Assembly (NCBI RefSeq): GCF_041021895.1
Contig: NZ_CP157428.1
Span: forward strand, 2,232,001 to 2,296,000
DNA: 64,000 bases
Direction of reading: 5' to 3'
DNA from: Acinetobacter sp. XH1741
GTDB lineage: Bacteria; Pseudomonadota; Gammaproteobacteria; Pseudomonadales; Moraxellaceae
In this document: piece after piece, positions 1 through 7,662 of the stretch
Layout of the letters: each line of letters opens with the position of its first letter
Position numbering within the stretch: the stretch's first letter is position 1
Program-made: the position numbers and the translations under genes
Notes under the pieces: generated by a model
The model's input: the letters and a program-made list of their open reading frames with translations, nothing else
Databases searched by the model: none
What the model was told of the DNA's origin: nothing

Positions 1-389
1 AACCGCCATTTGGTACCATGACTGCGATTGATTTAAAAACACGTCAAGTCGCATGGCAAGTACCATTGGGTACGGTTGAAGATACAGGACCTATGGGTAT
101 CAAGATGGGCTTAAAAGCACCGATTGGTATGCCAACCATTGGTGGCCCAATGGCAACACAAGGCGGTTTGGTCTTCTTTGCTGCAACTCAAGATTACTAC
201 TTGCGTGCTTTTGATTCATCTACAGGTAAAGAACTGTGGAAGTCACGTATGCCTGTGGGTAGCCAAGGCACTCCGATCAGCTATGTTTCACCTACAACAG
301 GTAAACAATATATAGTTGTTTCAGCTGGTGGTGCACGTCAGTCTCCTGATCATGGTGATTATGTAATCGCATATAGCTTGGATAAGTAA
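1..389 (+). CDS. gcd: PQQ-dependent glucose dehydrogenase, C-terminal end (partial)
   Basis: The reading frame is open from the window edge (…PPFGTMTAIDLKT) to TAA at 387-389, so the gene begins upstream and the internal ATG at 18 is not its start. The visible ~125 residues carry the end of a quinoprotein beta-propeller: a GGLVFFAATQD strand, FDSSTGKELW, and the terminal stretch with GGARQSP and GDYVIAYSL. These are typical of membrane-bound glucose dehydrogenases, which oxidise glucose to gluconolactone in the periplasm and pass electrons to ubiquinone. A related PQQ dehydrogenase (for example quinate) cannot be fully excluded from this fragment, but the ending fits Gcd best. Confidence 0.8.
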   Translation, partial: PPFGTMTAIDLKTRQVAWQVPLGTVEDTGPMGIKMGLKAPIGMPTIGGPMATQGGLVFFAATQDYYLRAFDSSTGKELWKSRMPVGSQGTPISYVSPTTGKQYIVVSAGGARQSPDHGDYVIAYSLDK

Positions 390-395
390 TTAAAG

Positions 396-433
396 AGGGT
401 AAAAGGAAGAATTTCCTTTTACCCTTGTTTTTT
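396..433 (+). terminator. Rho-independent terminator of gcd
   Basis: A perfect 13-bp stem (AGGGTAAAAGGAA / TTCCTTTTACCCT, arms 396-408 and 413-425) with a 4-nt loop is followed by a T-rich tail, seven bases after the gcd stop. Confidence 0.9.
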
Positions 434-785
434 TAATATCTTTTTTCTATTAAAGTATTTGTGTAAATTCTATATTTTTAGAGGGATAGCTTTACCAAAT
501 AGTAAAAAAGTGTTTGAAGTTATTGCTAAACTTAAAATATTTCTATAATTAATTCATCCCAAACGCTAGATATAGCCGAATGATTAAGCATTTTCTTTTA
601 ATGTTTTACCTATAAATAAAATCTTTATGTTTATTAAGTTTTGTTTAACTTAAGGTTGTGAATTTTAATTAAAAATAAACATTATTCGGTTTTTATCCCG
701 AAAAATCAGGTTTTTTTTGTTGGAAAAACGAGCGTAAATATATACTTATATTATATTTATATAATTTATTGCATTACGCTAGAAT
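434..785. other. AT-rich intergenic stretch, no gene seen
   Basis: No plausible coding frame. It is very A/T rich, with runs such as the one at 741-770. The only useful signal is a possible -10 hexamer TAGAAT at 780-785 just before the hairpin cluster described next; no convincing -35 was seen. Confidence 0.5.
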
Positions 786-882
786 GGTCAGCGCAGGTTA
801 TTACTACCTAGTAATAATTTGTATTTCAGGAATTTAAGCTTTAATTGGCTTAAGGCTCATCGCAAGATGGGCCTTTTTTTAT
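786..882 (+). ncRNA. candidate small RNA with three hairpins
   Basis: No open frame precedes it, yet the stretch ends in a strong intrinsic terminator: AAGGCTCATC-GCAA-GATGGGCCTT (852-875), a 10-bp stem with one G-U pair closed by a GCAA tetraloop, then a run of T. Upstream lie a perfect 9-bp dyad TTATTACTA-cc-TAGTAATAA (798-817) and a weaker TTAAGC/GCTTAA stem (834-853). A TAGAAT box sits at 780-785. A stand-alone ~95-nt transcript is the simplest explanation. I do not recognise the family. It could instead be the terminator of a transcript reading through from gcd. Confidence 0.45.
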
Positions 883-915
883 ATCATTGAAATCGTAATA
901 TTGGTTTTTTTATAA

Positions 916-931
916 AAATAGCCTAAGCATT
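916..931 (+). repeat. ATAGCCTAAGCA repeat, copy 1
   Basis: The 16-mer AAATAGCCTAAGCATT occurs here and again exactly at 3326-3341, with two shorter copies at 3366-3379 and 3402-3412. The copies bracket the lipoprotein and sulfur genes. Confidence 0.7.
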
Positions 932-1020
932 AATAAATAAAACTATGAAAAATGAGTCTTTAATGACAATCCGGTGATGATTTGATAGATTAAAGCCACT
1001 TGATAATAATAGGTGATGTA

Positions 1021-1488
1021 ATGAGATTTTTAGTTCTTGCAACTTTATCTGGTTTAGCTTTGATGGGTTGTGCTTCTGTTCAGCAGGCACCGAATACACA
1101 AGAAACAATTCGTTATGCTTCTAGTCCATGCTTTGGCGCATGTCCAATCTATTCTGTAGAAGTAATACCGACAGGTTTAATTCGTTTTGAAGGTAAACAA
1201 TATACTAAGGCTGTAGGCGTTAAAGAAATTCAAGGTAATGTAAAAGACTATCAAAAGCTTGTAAGTGAACTCAAAACTTACCGTCCTGAAACAGGTACAC
1301 AAGCAAAAACTGGTGGATGTCAGCAAACTGCAACGGACATGTCTAGCTATTACATTACTTGGATTAAACCAAATGGCACAGAAACAAAGTTAAGCCATTA
1401 TAAAGGGTGTATGTCTCCAGCGAACAATAAACTAAATAAAATTATGGATAGCTTGCCAGATCAATTAGGCATTAAAGATCTAATTTAA
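1021..1488 (+). CDS. DUF6438-like lipoprotein
   Basis: A small lipoprotein of 155 residues. It has a short hydrophobic signal peptide and a lipobox LMGC at residues 14-17, so Cys17 should be lipidated and the protein anchored in the envelope. The start at 1021 is chosen over an in-frame upstream start at 1000 because it has AGGTGAT about 5-10 bases upstream and gives a normal signal peptide. The body has PCFGACPIYSVEV and SHYKGCMSP cysteine-containing motifs of the DUF6438 type (CFGxCPxY). Function is unknown. It is a single-gene unit closed by its own terminator. Confidence 0.75.
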   Translation: MRFLVLATLSGLALMGCASVQQAPNTQETIRYASSPCFGACPIYSVEVIPTGLIRFEGKQYTKAVGVKEIQGNVKDYQKLVSELKTYRPETGTQAKTGGCQQTATDMSSYYITWIKPNGTETKLSHYKGCMSPANNKLNKIMDSLPDQLGIKDLI

Positions 1489-1492
1489 TGAT

Positions 1493-1520
1493 AAAAGCCC
1501 CAAACTTTTGGGGCTTTTTC
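1493..1520 (+). terminator. Rho-independent terminator of lipoprotein gene
   Basis: 12-bp stem AAAAGCCCCAAA / TTTGGGGCTTTT (arms 1493-1504 and 1507-1518) followed by T residues, directly after the lipoprotein stop. Confidence 0.9.
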
Positions 1521-1537
1521 TTGTTAAGAAAATTTAT

Positions 1538-1610
1538 ATACTTAGGAGTTTTATCTTAAGTATTTCTAAAAGAATAAGCGTATAATACATATTATAAAAA
1601 CATATATTGT
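1538..1610 (+). promoter_or_regulatory. promoter region of the sulfur operon with a dyad
   Basis: A consensus -10 TATAAT lies at 1581-1586. An inverted repeat ATACTTA (1538-1544) / TAAGTAT (1557-1563) covers the expected -35 position. A second imperfect A/T-rich dyad (around 1585-1609) overlaps the start of the transcript. Operons of this kind are often repressed by the persulfide sensor BigR (ArsR family); no such regulator is in the window, so it would act in trans (inference). Confidence 0.5.
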
Positions 1611-1622
1611 TTGGGTAAACAC

Positions 1623-2036
1623 ATGTCAAATATTGTCTATGCCTTTTTAGGTGGTTTGCTACTAGGCATTGCAACAGTCGGTTATTTATATATAAACGGT
1701 CGTATTGTAGGAATTAGTGGATTGATCGCTCAAATCATTAAACCTACTAAAGATACATTTAAAGGTTCTGCATTCTGGTTCATTGCCGGATTAATTATTA
1801 CGCCTTTTATTTATAACTTTTTTTACCAGCCTGAAATTGAAATTAAAGCGAACACTTACGCTCTTATTCTGGCGGGTATACTGGTAGGTTTCGGTACTCG
1901 ATTAGGATCGGGCTGTACAAGTGGTCATGGTATTTGTGGAATGAGTAGGCTATCAAAACGCTCTATGGTGGCGACAGCAATTTTTATGTTTGTTGGCATG
2001 TTAACGGTTTATATCATCCGTCATGTATTGGGGTAA
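1623..2036 (+). CDS. YeeE/YedE family (TsuA-like) sulfur transporter, first half
   Basis: A polytopic inner-membrane protein of 137 residues. It has an N-terminal hydrophobic segment, a second around residues 50-65, and a third containing the family motif GFGTRLGSGCTSGHGICG near residues 95-112, whose cysteines are thought to relay thiosulfate or sulfane sulfur in TsuA/PmpA proteins. The ATG at 1623 is preferred; a TTG twelve bases upstream is the alternative, and neither has a strong ribosome site. It is the first gene of a three-gene operon. The split into two ~137-residue proteins is common in proteobacteria that pair it with a persulfide dioxygenase. Confidence 0.8.
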   Translation: MSNIVYAFLGGLLLGIATVGYLYINGRIVGISGLIAQIIKPTKDTFKGSAFWFIAGLIITPFIYNFFYQPEIEIKANTYALILAGILVGFGTRLGSGCTSGHGICGMSRLSKRSMVATAIFMFVGMLTVYIIRHVLG

Positions 2037-2040
2037 TCCT

Positions 2041-2454
2041 ATGAAAAACATTTTTGCTTTTATATTTGGTGGTTTGTTTTCATTAGGCTTAATGATTTCG
2101 GGCATGTCTAATCCTGAAAAGGTATTAGGGTTTTTAGATATCTTTGGGCAGTGGGATATTAGCTTAATGTTTGTAATGTTAGGTGCTATTGCTGTGGCAT
2201 TTATTCCATTTCAAAAGGCTATAAAAAAACCTAAAACAATTTTTAATGAACAAATTCAATTACCAACAAATACACAGATTGACCAAAGGTTAATTGTCGG
2301 TGCTTTTATTTTTGGGATAGGCTGGGGAATAGCAGGTATATGTCCAGCGTCTGCTTTAACGCTTATCGGACTGGGACATTTTGATGCGCTTTATTTTATT
2401 GTCGCCATGTTATTAGGAATGTTGATTTACCGAATCTTAAATAAAGGAAATTAA
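2041..2454 (+). CDS. YeeE/YedE family (TsuA-like) sulfur transporter, second half
   Basis: 137 residues, highly hydrophobic. It contains the second half-motif (GIGWGIAGICPASAL near residues 96-110) that complements the first protein. It begins four bases after the first gene's stop; the ATG at 2041 has GGGGTAA upstream and is preferred over an in-frame ATG at 2023. The two proteins presumably form one transporter for thiosulfate or a related sulfur species. The tight spacing to the dioxygenase gene argues for co-expression. Confidence 0.8.
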   Translation: MKNIFAFIFGGLFSLGLMISGMSNPEKVLGFLDIFGQWDISLMFVMLGAIAVAFIPFQKAIKKPKTIFNEQIQLPTNTQIDQRLIVGAFIFGIGWGIAGICPASALTLIGLGHFDALYFIVAMLLGMLIYRILNKGN

Positions 2455-2458
2455 ACCT

Positions 2459-3325
2459 ATGCAACAACCTCTAGTAAAAGATTTTTTTGATGAAAATACT
2501 AATACTTTTAGCTATGTTGTTGCGGATTTAGCGACTCGTCAATGCGCTATTATTGATAGCGTGCTTGACTATGACGCAGCTTCAGCAACTACAAAAACAA
2601 CCAATGCTGATCGTATTGTCAATTATGTCTTGGCTCAAAACTTTAAAGTGCAGTGGATTTTAGAAACCCATGTACACGCTGACCATATGACCGCCGCTCA
2701 ATATTTAAAATCGAAATTGGGCGGTACGGTTGCAATCAGTAAGAAAATTTCAATTGTGCAGGAAACATTTTCCGCTATCTATAATTTTGATTTTAAGAAA
2801 TTTAATGAAAATCAGCCTTTTGACTATTTGTTTGAAGATTATGGACATTTCAAAATAGGGGATATAGAAGCCTATAACATTCCGACACCAGGCCATACGC
2901 CGGCTTGTCTCAGCTATGTAATTGGTGATGCTGTTTTTGTAGGTGATACTTTATTTATGCCAGATTATGGTTCAGCTCGGTGCGACTTTCCAAAAGGAAG
3001 TGCCGCTCTGCTTTATGATTCGGTACAACAGCTTTATACACTGCCTGACAATTTGCGTATGTTTTTATGTCATGACTATAAGCCTGAAGGTCGTGATGAA
3101 TATATCTGTCAAACAGACATAAAAACTCAAAAGCAAAGTAATATTCATTTAAATCAGCAAGTTTCTAAAGAGTCATTTATAAAAATGCGTCAAGAAAGAG
3201 ATGCAACTTTGGCAATGCCAAAATTAATTCTGCCTTCAATTCAAATTAATATGAACGGTGGAAATTTTCCGGAACCTGAAGCGAATGGCATCCGGTATTT
3301 GAAAATTCCTTTCAACTATTTCTAG
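2459..3325 (+). CDS. blh: persulfide dioxygenase, beta-lactamase-like hydrolase (Blh/ETHE1 type)
   Basis: 288 residues of the metallo-beta-lactamase fold. The metal motif THVHADH lies near residues 70-76, followed by TPGHTPACL, a GDTLFMPDYGSARCDFP block and LCHDYKPEGRD. This set is characteristic of ETHE1/Blh persulfide dioxygenases, which oxidise glutathione persulfide to sulfite. It follows the two TsuA-like genes by four bases with AAAGGAAA as ribosome site, so the operon probably imports and detoxifies sulfane sulfur. No rhodanese domain is fused at the C-terminus. Confidence 0.87.
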   Translation: MQQPLVKDFFDENTNTFSYVVADLATRQCAIIDSVLDYDAASATTKTTNADRIVNYVLAQNFKVQWILETHVHADHMTAAQYLKSKLGGTVAISKKISIVQETFSAIYNFDFKKFNENQPFDYLFEDYGHFKIGDIEAYNIPTPGHTPACLSYVIGDAVFVGDTLFMPDYGSARCDFPKGSAALLYDSVQQLYTLPDNLRMFLCHDYKPEGRDEYICQTDIKTQKQSNIHLNQQVSKESFIKMRQERDATLAMPKLILPSIQINMNGGNFPEPEANGIRYLKIPFNYF

Positions 3326-3412
3326 AAATAGCCTAAGCATTCATTTCGAGACACTTTATCTTGCAAAATAGCCTAAGCAAATAATAAAATTAACCTTGTG
3401 GAATAGCCTAAG
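3326..3412 (+). repeat. three spaced copies of the ATAGCCTAAGCA repeat
   Basis: Copies at 3326-3341 (AAATAGCCTAAGCATT), 3366-3379 and 3402-3412 (AATAGCCTAAG), all in the same orientation. Starts are 40 and 35 bases apart, and the bases between them are not similar. They fill the gap between two convergent genes; no hairpin terminator is seen there. Confidence 0.7.
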
Positions 3413-3418
3413 TAAGAT

Positions 3419-4231
3419 TTAAAGAATTTGTCTTAAATCCCGCGAAGTCTCTTGCAATAAAGGCAAAATGTGTTGAATTAAATATTCTTCAGTTGTTTTC
3501 ATAGTAGGTGAAACAATATTTAAAGCCGCAACGACTTTAAAATCTTGTCCGTAAATCGGTACGGCGAGCGCATGAACACCTAACTCATGTTCTTCACGTG
3601 AATAGCACCAATCTTGTTCTCGAATTTCTTTTAGCAATTCTAAAAATTTATCGTTTTCAACATGCGTATATTTGGTTAAACGTTGGAGAGGATATTTTTG
3701 GAGCCAGTCGAGTTGTTCTTGTTGGCTTAAATGTGCCAATAAAATTTTACCCGCCGAGGTCGCATGAGCAGGTAAGCGGTTACCTAAGTGTAAGCCGTAT
3801 GGATTTACACGGTCAGTTTGTTGGTGCGCGGCACTACGGGCAATCGTAATGGCTTCATAACCGTCAAGTACCATGACTGAATAGATAAGGGAGGTCTGGT
3901 TCGTTAGAAGATTTAATAAAGGCTGTGATACTTTTGGAAGCTGAGCTGCACCTAAATAGGCTCCTGAAAACTTCAAAACTTTGGGAGTTAAATAATAATA
4001 ATGACCATCTGATTCAAGATAACCTAAATATTCTAAAGTTAATAAATGGCGTCTTGCTGCTGCTCGGGTGAGTCCTGTTTTTTCAGCAGCCATAGAAATG
4101 TTTAAACGATGTTGATTACTGCTAAAGCTATCTAAAATTGACATGCCTTTACCAATACCAGCAATGTAATCTTCATGACGAATCGTTTTTTTATTGTCCT
4201 GATTCTGGATTATCCGTTCATCTTTACTCAT
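3419..4231 (-). CDS. IclR family transcriptional regulator (PcaU/PobR-like)
   Basis: 270 residues. An N-terminal winged helix-turn-helix (about residues 25-90, with ISMAAEKTGLTRAAARRHLLTLEYLGYL) is followed by an IclR effector domain (about 100-268, including PAHATSAGKILLA and the YSREEHELGVHALAVPI motif). The match is to the PcaU/PobR/CatR branch, whose members sense aromatic acids. It lies convergent to blh and next to a LysR gene and the first acyl-CoA module on the opposite strand. The target is not evident; regulation of the neighbouring module is only a guess. Confidence 0.85.
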   Translation of the reverse strand: MSKDERIIQNQDNKKTIRHEDYIAGIGKGMSILDSFSSNQHRLNISMAAEKTGLTRAAARRHLLTLEYLGYLESDGHYYYLTPKVLKFSGAYLGAAQLPKVSQPLLNLLTNQTSLIYSVMVLDGYEAITIARSAAHQQTDRVNPYGLHLGNRLPAHATSAGKILLAHLSQQEQLDWLQKYPLQRLTKYTHVENDKFLELLKEIREQDWCYSREEHELGVHALAVPIYGQDFKVVAALNIVSPTMKTTEEYLIQHILPLLQETSRDLRQIL

Positions 4232-4272
4232 TACTGGTCCTTGTACGATAGAAGCTTGGTTATCAATTTGCT

Positions 4273-5193
4273 TTACTGAAAAAGTTTAATAATTTCATGT
4301 CGCAGAAATTGATGCCTTAAATTATCCCTTAAATCTTCATGCCAAAACATCCCCATTTTAATATTGGTCATCTCAAAAGGCAGAGAATGTAAGCGAATTT
4401 CAGAACTATAAGATAAATGCTGCAAAATCATACGAGGCATGGTCAGTATTGCGTTTGCTTGGGCACCTAGTACTTGTAATGCTGTTGAGTAGTTTTGACA
4501 GCGCATAAATACATTTCTTGAAATTTTTTGGTGTTGATTTAAATAAATATCTTCAAGCAAAGCACCTGTACGGCGTGATGAAACGCCAATGTGTCGTCCA
4601 TTAATATAACTCGATAAATCGACTTCTTTAAGTTGACTGCAAATGATGAACTCATCTGTTACTAAATGGTCAAAGGTAATTTTGGGAGACAAGTATTGTT
4701 CTAGGTCAATTACGAAATCGAGCTGCTGTGTCGCCAAGTCTGCCGTAATGTGTTTTCGATCTAGCTTCATACTGACAAATTGCAAATCTAGATTAAGATT
4801 TTGAAAGTGTTGGGCAAGTCTTGGAAGAATAATAGGCTCAATTTCATCATGCACGGCGATTTTTAAATTTTTTAAACTTGTTGGATCAAAAACATGTTTT
4901 TGCTGGCTAATATTTTGAATGGTTAAAAGGGTTTGCTTAACAGTCGGATAAATTTGCTCTGCAAAAGGTGTTGCAGACATTTTGTTGCCTACACGTATAA
5001 AAACGTCATCTTCAAGTTGCTGGCGTAATCTTTGTAAAGCGTGACTTGCTGCGGATTGGGTAATGTTAAGGCTATTTGCAGCATTTGAAATACTTTTTTG
5101 CTCATAAATTGCGATAAAGAGCGGATATAAATTGATATCAATTCGGTGAAAAAAGCTTAGGTCTAGGCCGTGCAGGTTATGAATATTATTCAT
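4273..5193 (-). CDS. LysR family transcriptional regulator
   Basis: 306 residues with the LysR N-terminal helix-turn-helix (residues ~20-75: AIYEQKSISNAANSLNITQSAASHALQRLR) and a C-terminal periplasmic-binding-like effector domain. It is divergent from the acyl-CoA dehydrogenase operon across 88 bp, the classic arrangement for a LysR activator of the facing operon. The effector is unknown; an acyl-CoA or hydroxy acid would fit the neighbours (inference). Confidence 0.87.
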   Translation of the reverse strand: MNNIHNLHGLDLSFFHRIDINLYPLFIAIYEQKSISNAANSLNITQSAASHALQRLRQQLEDDVFIRVGNKMSATPFAEQIYPTVKQTLLTIQNISQQKHVFDPTSLKNLKIAVHDEIEPIILPRLAQHFQNLNLDLQFVSMKLDRKHITADLATQQLDFVIDLEQYLSPKITFDHLVTDEFIICSQLKEVDLSSYINGRHIGVSSRRTGALLEDIYLNQHQKISRNVFMRCQNYSTALQVLGAQANAILTMPRMILQHLSYSSEIRLHSLPFEMTNIKMGMFWHEDLRDNLRHQFLRHEIIKLFQ

Positions 5194-5281
5194 GAGGTGT
5201 TATTTAATAAAATCATTTCATTCATATTAAGTTTCAAGTTATGTTGATGTAAAGACAAGATAATGATGTTAAGGAAAAATA

Positions 5282-6523
5282 ATGTTTGAACTCTCAAAGA
5301 AAGCTCAAGATTTTGCCGAGCGAACCAGAAAATTTATTTTAGAAGAAATAGAACCTGTCGAAGCAAAATTTTGGGAAGAAGTTCATGAGTTAAATCCGGA
5401 TGGAAACTGGAAAAAATGGCAGTGGCCTGAACTTTTAGAAACTCTGAAAACTAAAGCAAAGCAAGCTGGTCTTTGGAATATGTTTTTACCCGATGATAAG
5501 CTAGGTGCAGGGTTAACAGTTCAAGAATATGCGCATATTGCCGAATTAACTGGTCGTAGTTTATTGGCACCTACGGTTTTTAACTGTAATGCACCAGATA
5601 CAGGAAACATGGAGTTGTTATGGCGCTATGGTAGTGAGCAGCAAAAACAGCAATGGTTACAGCCTTTATTGGACGGAAAAATTCGCTCTGTTTTTTGTAT
5701 GACTGAACCGGATGTTGCTTCAAGCGATGCAACCAATATGCAAGCGACTGCGCTCATCGATGGTAATGAAATTGTTTTAAATGGCAAAAAATGGTGGTCA
5801 TCTGGCTTAGGTGACCCAAATGCCAAAGTCATTATTTTTATGGCACATACACCAGATGAAACTAAAGACCGACATCATCAACACTCCATGGTACTAGTGC
5901 CAATTGATACGGCGGGTGTTGAAATTCAGCGTATGTTACCTGTGTTTGGTGACTACGATGCACCGCATGGACACGGTGAAGTTCATTTTAATAATGTTCG
6001 AGTGCCACTTGATAACTTTATTGGCGGTGCAGGACAAGGTTTTGAAATTGCCCAAGGTCGTTTAGGACCAGGACGTATTCACCATTGTATGCGTTGTATT
6101 GGGGCTGCTGAAAAAGCTCTAGAACTTATGATTGATAGAGGCATGTCTAGAACGGCGTTTGGCAAAGAAATTTTAAAACTCGGTGGTAACTTGGAAAGAG
6201 TAGCGGATGCTCGTGTCGCCATAGACCAAGCCAGACTTTTAACCTTGTATGCTGCTTATAAAATGGATACTTTAGGAAATATGGCCGCTTTAACAGAAAT
6301 ATCTGCAATTAAAGTGGTCGCTCCGAGTGTTTTAGAAAAAGTAGTCGACATGGCAATTCAGCTACATGGCGGTGCGGGCGTTTCAAGAGATACACCATTA
6401 ACTGGTTTCTTTGCTCAAGCACGTAGCTTGCGTTTAGCTGATGGACCAGATGAAGTACATAAAGGCATGATTGCCAAATTAGAATTAGCCAAACGTGGTT
6501 ATGGTCGTTATAAAAAAGTATAA
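5282..6523 (+). CDS. acyl-CoA dehydrogenase family protein (ACAD11-like)
   Basis: 413 residues with the full acyl-CoA dehydrogenase fold: helical N-terminal domain (~1-130), beta domain with CMTEPDVASSDATN and KWWSSG (~135-250), and C-terminal helices including LHGGAGVSRDTPL and LRLADGPDEVHKGMIAKLEL. It has a longer N-terminal region (WEEVHELNPDGNWKKWQWP) than ordinary beta-oxidation enzymes, as in the dehydrogenase part of animal ACAD10/11. The kinase-like gene follows directly, matching ACAD10/11, where kinase and dehydrogenase are fused and degrade 4-hydroxyacyl-CoA through a 4-phospho intermediate (known for that family). The same role here is inferred from domain pairing. The substrate is not known. 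Confidence 0.8.
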   Translation: MFELSKKAQDFAERTRKFILEEIEPVEAKFWEEVHELNPDGNWKKWQWPELLETLKTKAKQAGLWNMFLPDDKLGAGLTVQEYAHIAELTGRSLLAPTVFNCNAPDTGNMELLWRYGSEQQKQQWLQPLLDGKIRSVFCMTEPDVASSDATNMQATALIDGNEIVLNGKKWWSSGLGDPNAKVIIFMAHTPDETKDRHHQHSMVLVPIDTAGVEIQRMLPVFGDYDAPHGHGEVHFNNVRVPLDNFIGGAGQGFEIAQGRLGPGRIHHCMRCIGAAEKALELMIDRGMSRTAFGKEILKLGGNLERVADARVAIDQARLLTLYAAYKMDTLGNMAALTEISAIKVVAPSVLEKVVDMAIQLHGGAGVSRDTPLTGFFAQARSLRLADGPDEVHKGMIAKLELAKRGYGRYKKV

Positions 6524-6540
6524 GTTTAGAGGAAGTGAAT

Positions 6541-7662
6541 ATGTCGGTAATTGATATAGGCGGTGAAGTACGTCAAGGTGAAGAACTTGATATTGGGGCT
6601 GTTGAAAACTGGTTAAAAAAACAAGGCGTTGAGTTAGTCGGCCCAGCAATCGTTACTCAATATACAGGTGGGGCGTCGAATTGGACTTACCGTTTAAAGT
6701 ATGAAAATACCGATTTAATCTTAAGACGTCCTCCAAAAGGAACGAAAGCGAAGTCGGCCCACGATATGGCCCGTGAATATATGGTGCAGAAAAATCTTGC
6801 ACCTTATTATCCAGTACTTCCTAAAATGGTAGCGCTTTGTCAGGATGAATCGGTCATTGGCTGTGATTTCTATGTCATGGAGCGCATTGAAGGCATTATT
6901 CCTCGCGCAAAATTACCACCTGAACTTGGTTTTAATGAAGATGATGTACACCAGCTTTGTGTAAATGTCATTGATAAATTGATTGAGCTACATCAAGTTC
7001 CTTATGAAAATACGCCTTTAGCTGAACTAGGCAAAGGTGCAGGGTATTGTCGTAGACAAGTTGAAGGTTGGGATAAGCGTTATGAAAAAGTTCGCACACT
7101 CAATGTTCCTTCATTTAAATATGTACGAAAATGGCTAAACGATAATATTCCCCAAGACTCCACCACTTGCATTATTCATAACGATTGGCGATTTGATAAT
7201 GTGATTTTAGACGCTGAGCACCCAACTAAAGTGATTGGTGTGCTGGACTGGGAAATGGCGACTTTGGGCGATCCATTAATGGACTTGGGAAGTGCCTTAG
7301 CCTATTGGGTTGAGCCTACGGACAATATGATTTTTAGATCGACACGCCGTCAGCCTACCCATTTAAAGGGAATGTTTTCTCGAAAAGAAGTGGTTGACTA
7401 TTATTTGCAAAAAACAGGATTAAAACCTGAAAACTGGGCTTTTTATGAAGTCTTTGGTGTATTCCGTTTAGCAGTGATTGCTCAGCAAATCTATTACCGT
7501 TATTACCATAAACAAACCCGAAATCCTGCTTTTAAAGATTTCTGGATTGTGATTCATGCGCTGCATATCCGAGCTTTAAAACTTATTGGGCAACAAAAAT
7601 TGCAAGAGTCCGAATTTGCTCAGCAATACATACAGAAAATACAGGGTATTTTAAGAAAATGA
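6541..7662 (+). CDS. APH-fold phosphotransferase, probable hydroxyacyl-CoA kinase
   Basis: 373 residues of the aminoglycoside phosphotransferase fold. The catalytic loop reads HNDWRFDN (H213, D215) and the metal motif is VLDWEMATLGDPLMDLG. An N-terminal nucleotide-binding lobe contains TGGASNWTYRLKY. Start: ATG 6541 with AGAGGA eight bases upstream, preferred to a GTG at 6535. This subfamily, next to acyl-CoA dehydrogenases, is related to the kinase part of ACAD10/11 and to LvaA. It would phosphorylate the hydroxyl of a hydroxyacyl-CoA. There is no LvaB-like small partner here, unlike the second module at 45.2 kb. Antibiotic modification is unlikely given the operon. Confidence 0.78.
   Translation: MSVIDIGGEVRQGEELDIGAVENWLKKQGVELVGPAIVTQYTGGASNWTYRLKYENTDLILRRPPKGTKAKSAHDMAREYMVQKNLAPYYPVLPKMVALCQDESVIGCDFYVMERIEGIIPRAKLPPELGFNEDDVHQLCVNVIDKLIELHQVPYENTPLAELGKGAGYCRRQVEGWDKRYEKVRTLNVPSFKYVRKWLNDNIPQDSTTCIIHNDWRFDNVILDAEHPTKVIGVLDWEMATLGDPLMDLGSALAYWVEPTDNMIFRSTRRQPTHLKGMFSRKEVVDYYLQKTGLKPENWAFYEVFGVFRLAVIAQQIYYRYYHKQTRNPAFKDFWIVIHALHIRALKLIGQQKLQESEFAQQYIQKIQGILRK

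Noticed and set aside
923..1108. 61-codon minus-strand frame across the lipoprotein start
   Set aside because: It overlaps the real signal-peptide region, has no ribosome site and is A/T-driven.
3326..3412. Regularly spaced repeats resembling a mini CRISPR array
   Set aside because: The repeat unit is only 11-16 bp, spacing varies (40 and 35), one copy lies 2.4 kb away, and there are no cas genes.
6541..7662. Aminoglycoside resistance determinant
   Set aside because: The APH fold is clear, but the operon with acyl-CoA dehydrogenase, phosphatase and SDR points to acyl-CoA metabolism, as in LvaA and ACAD10/11.
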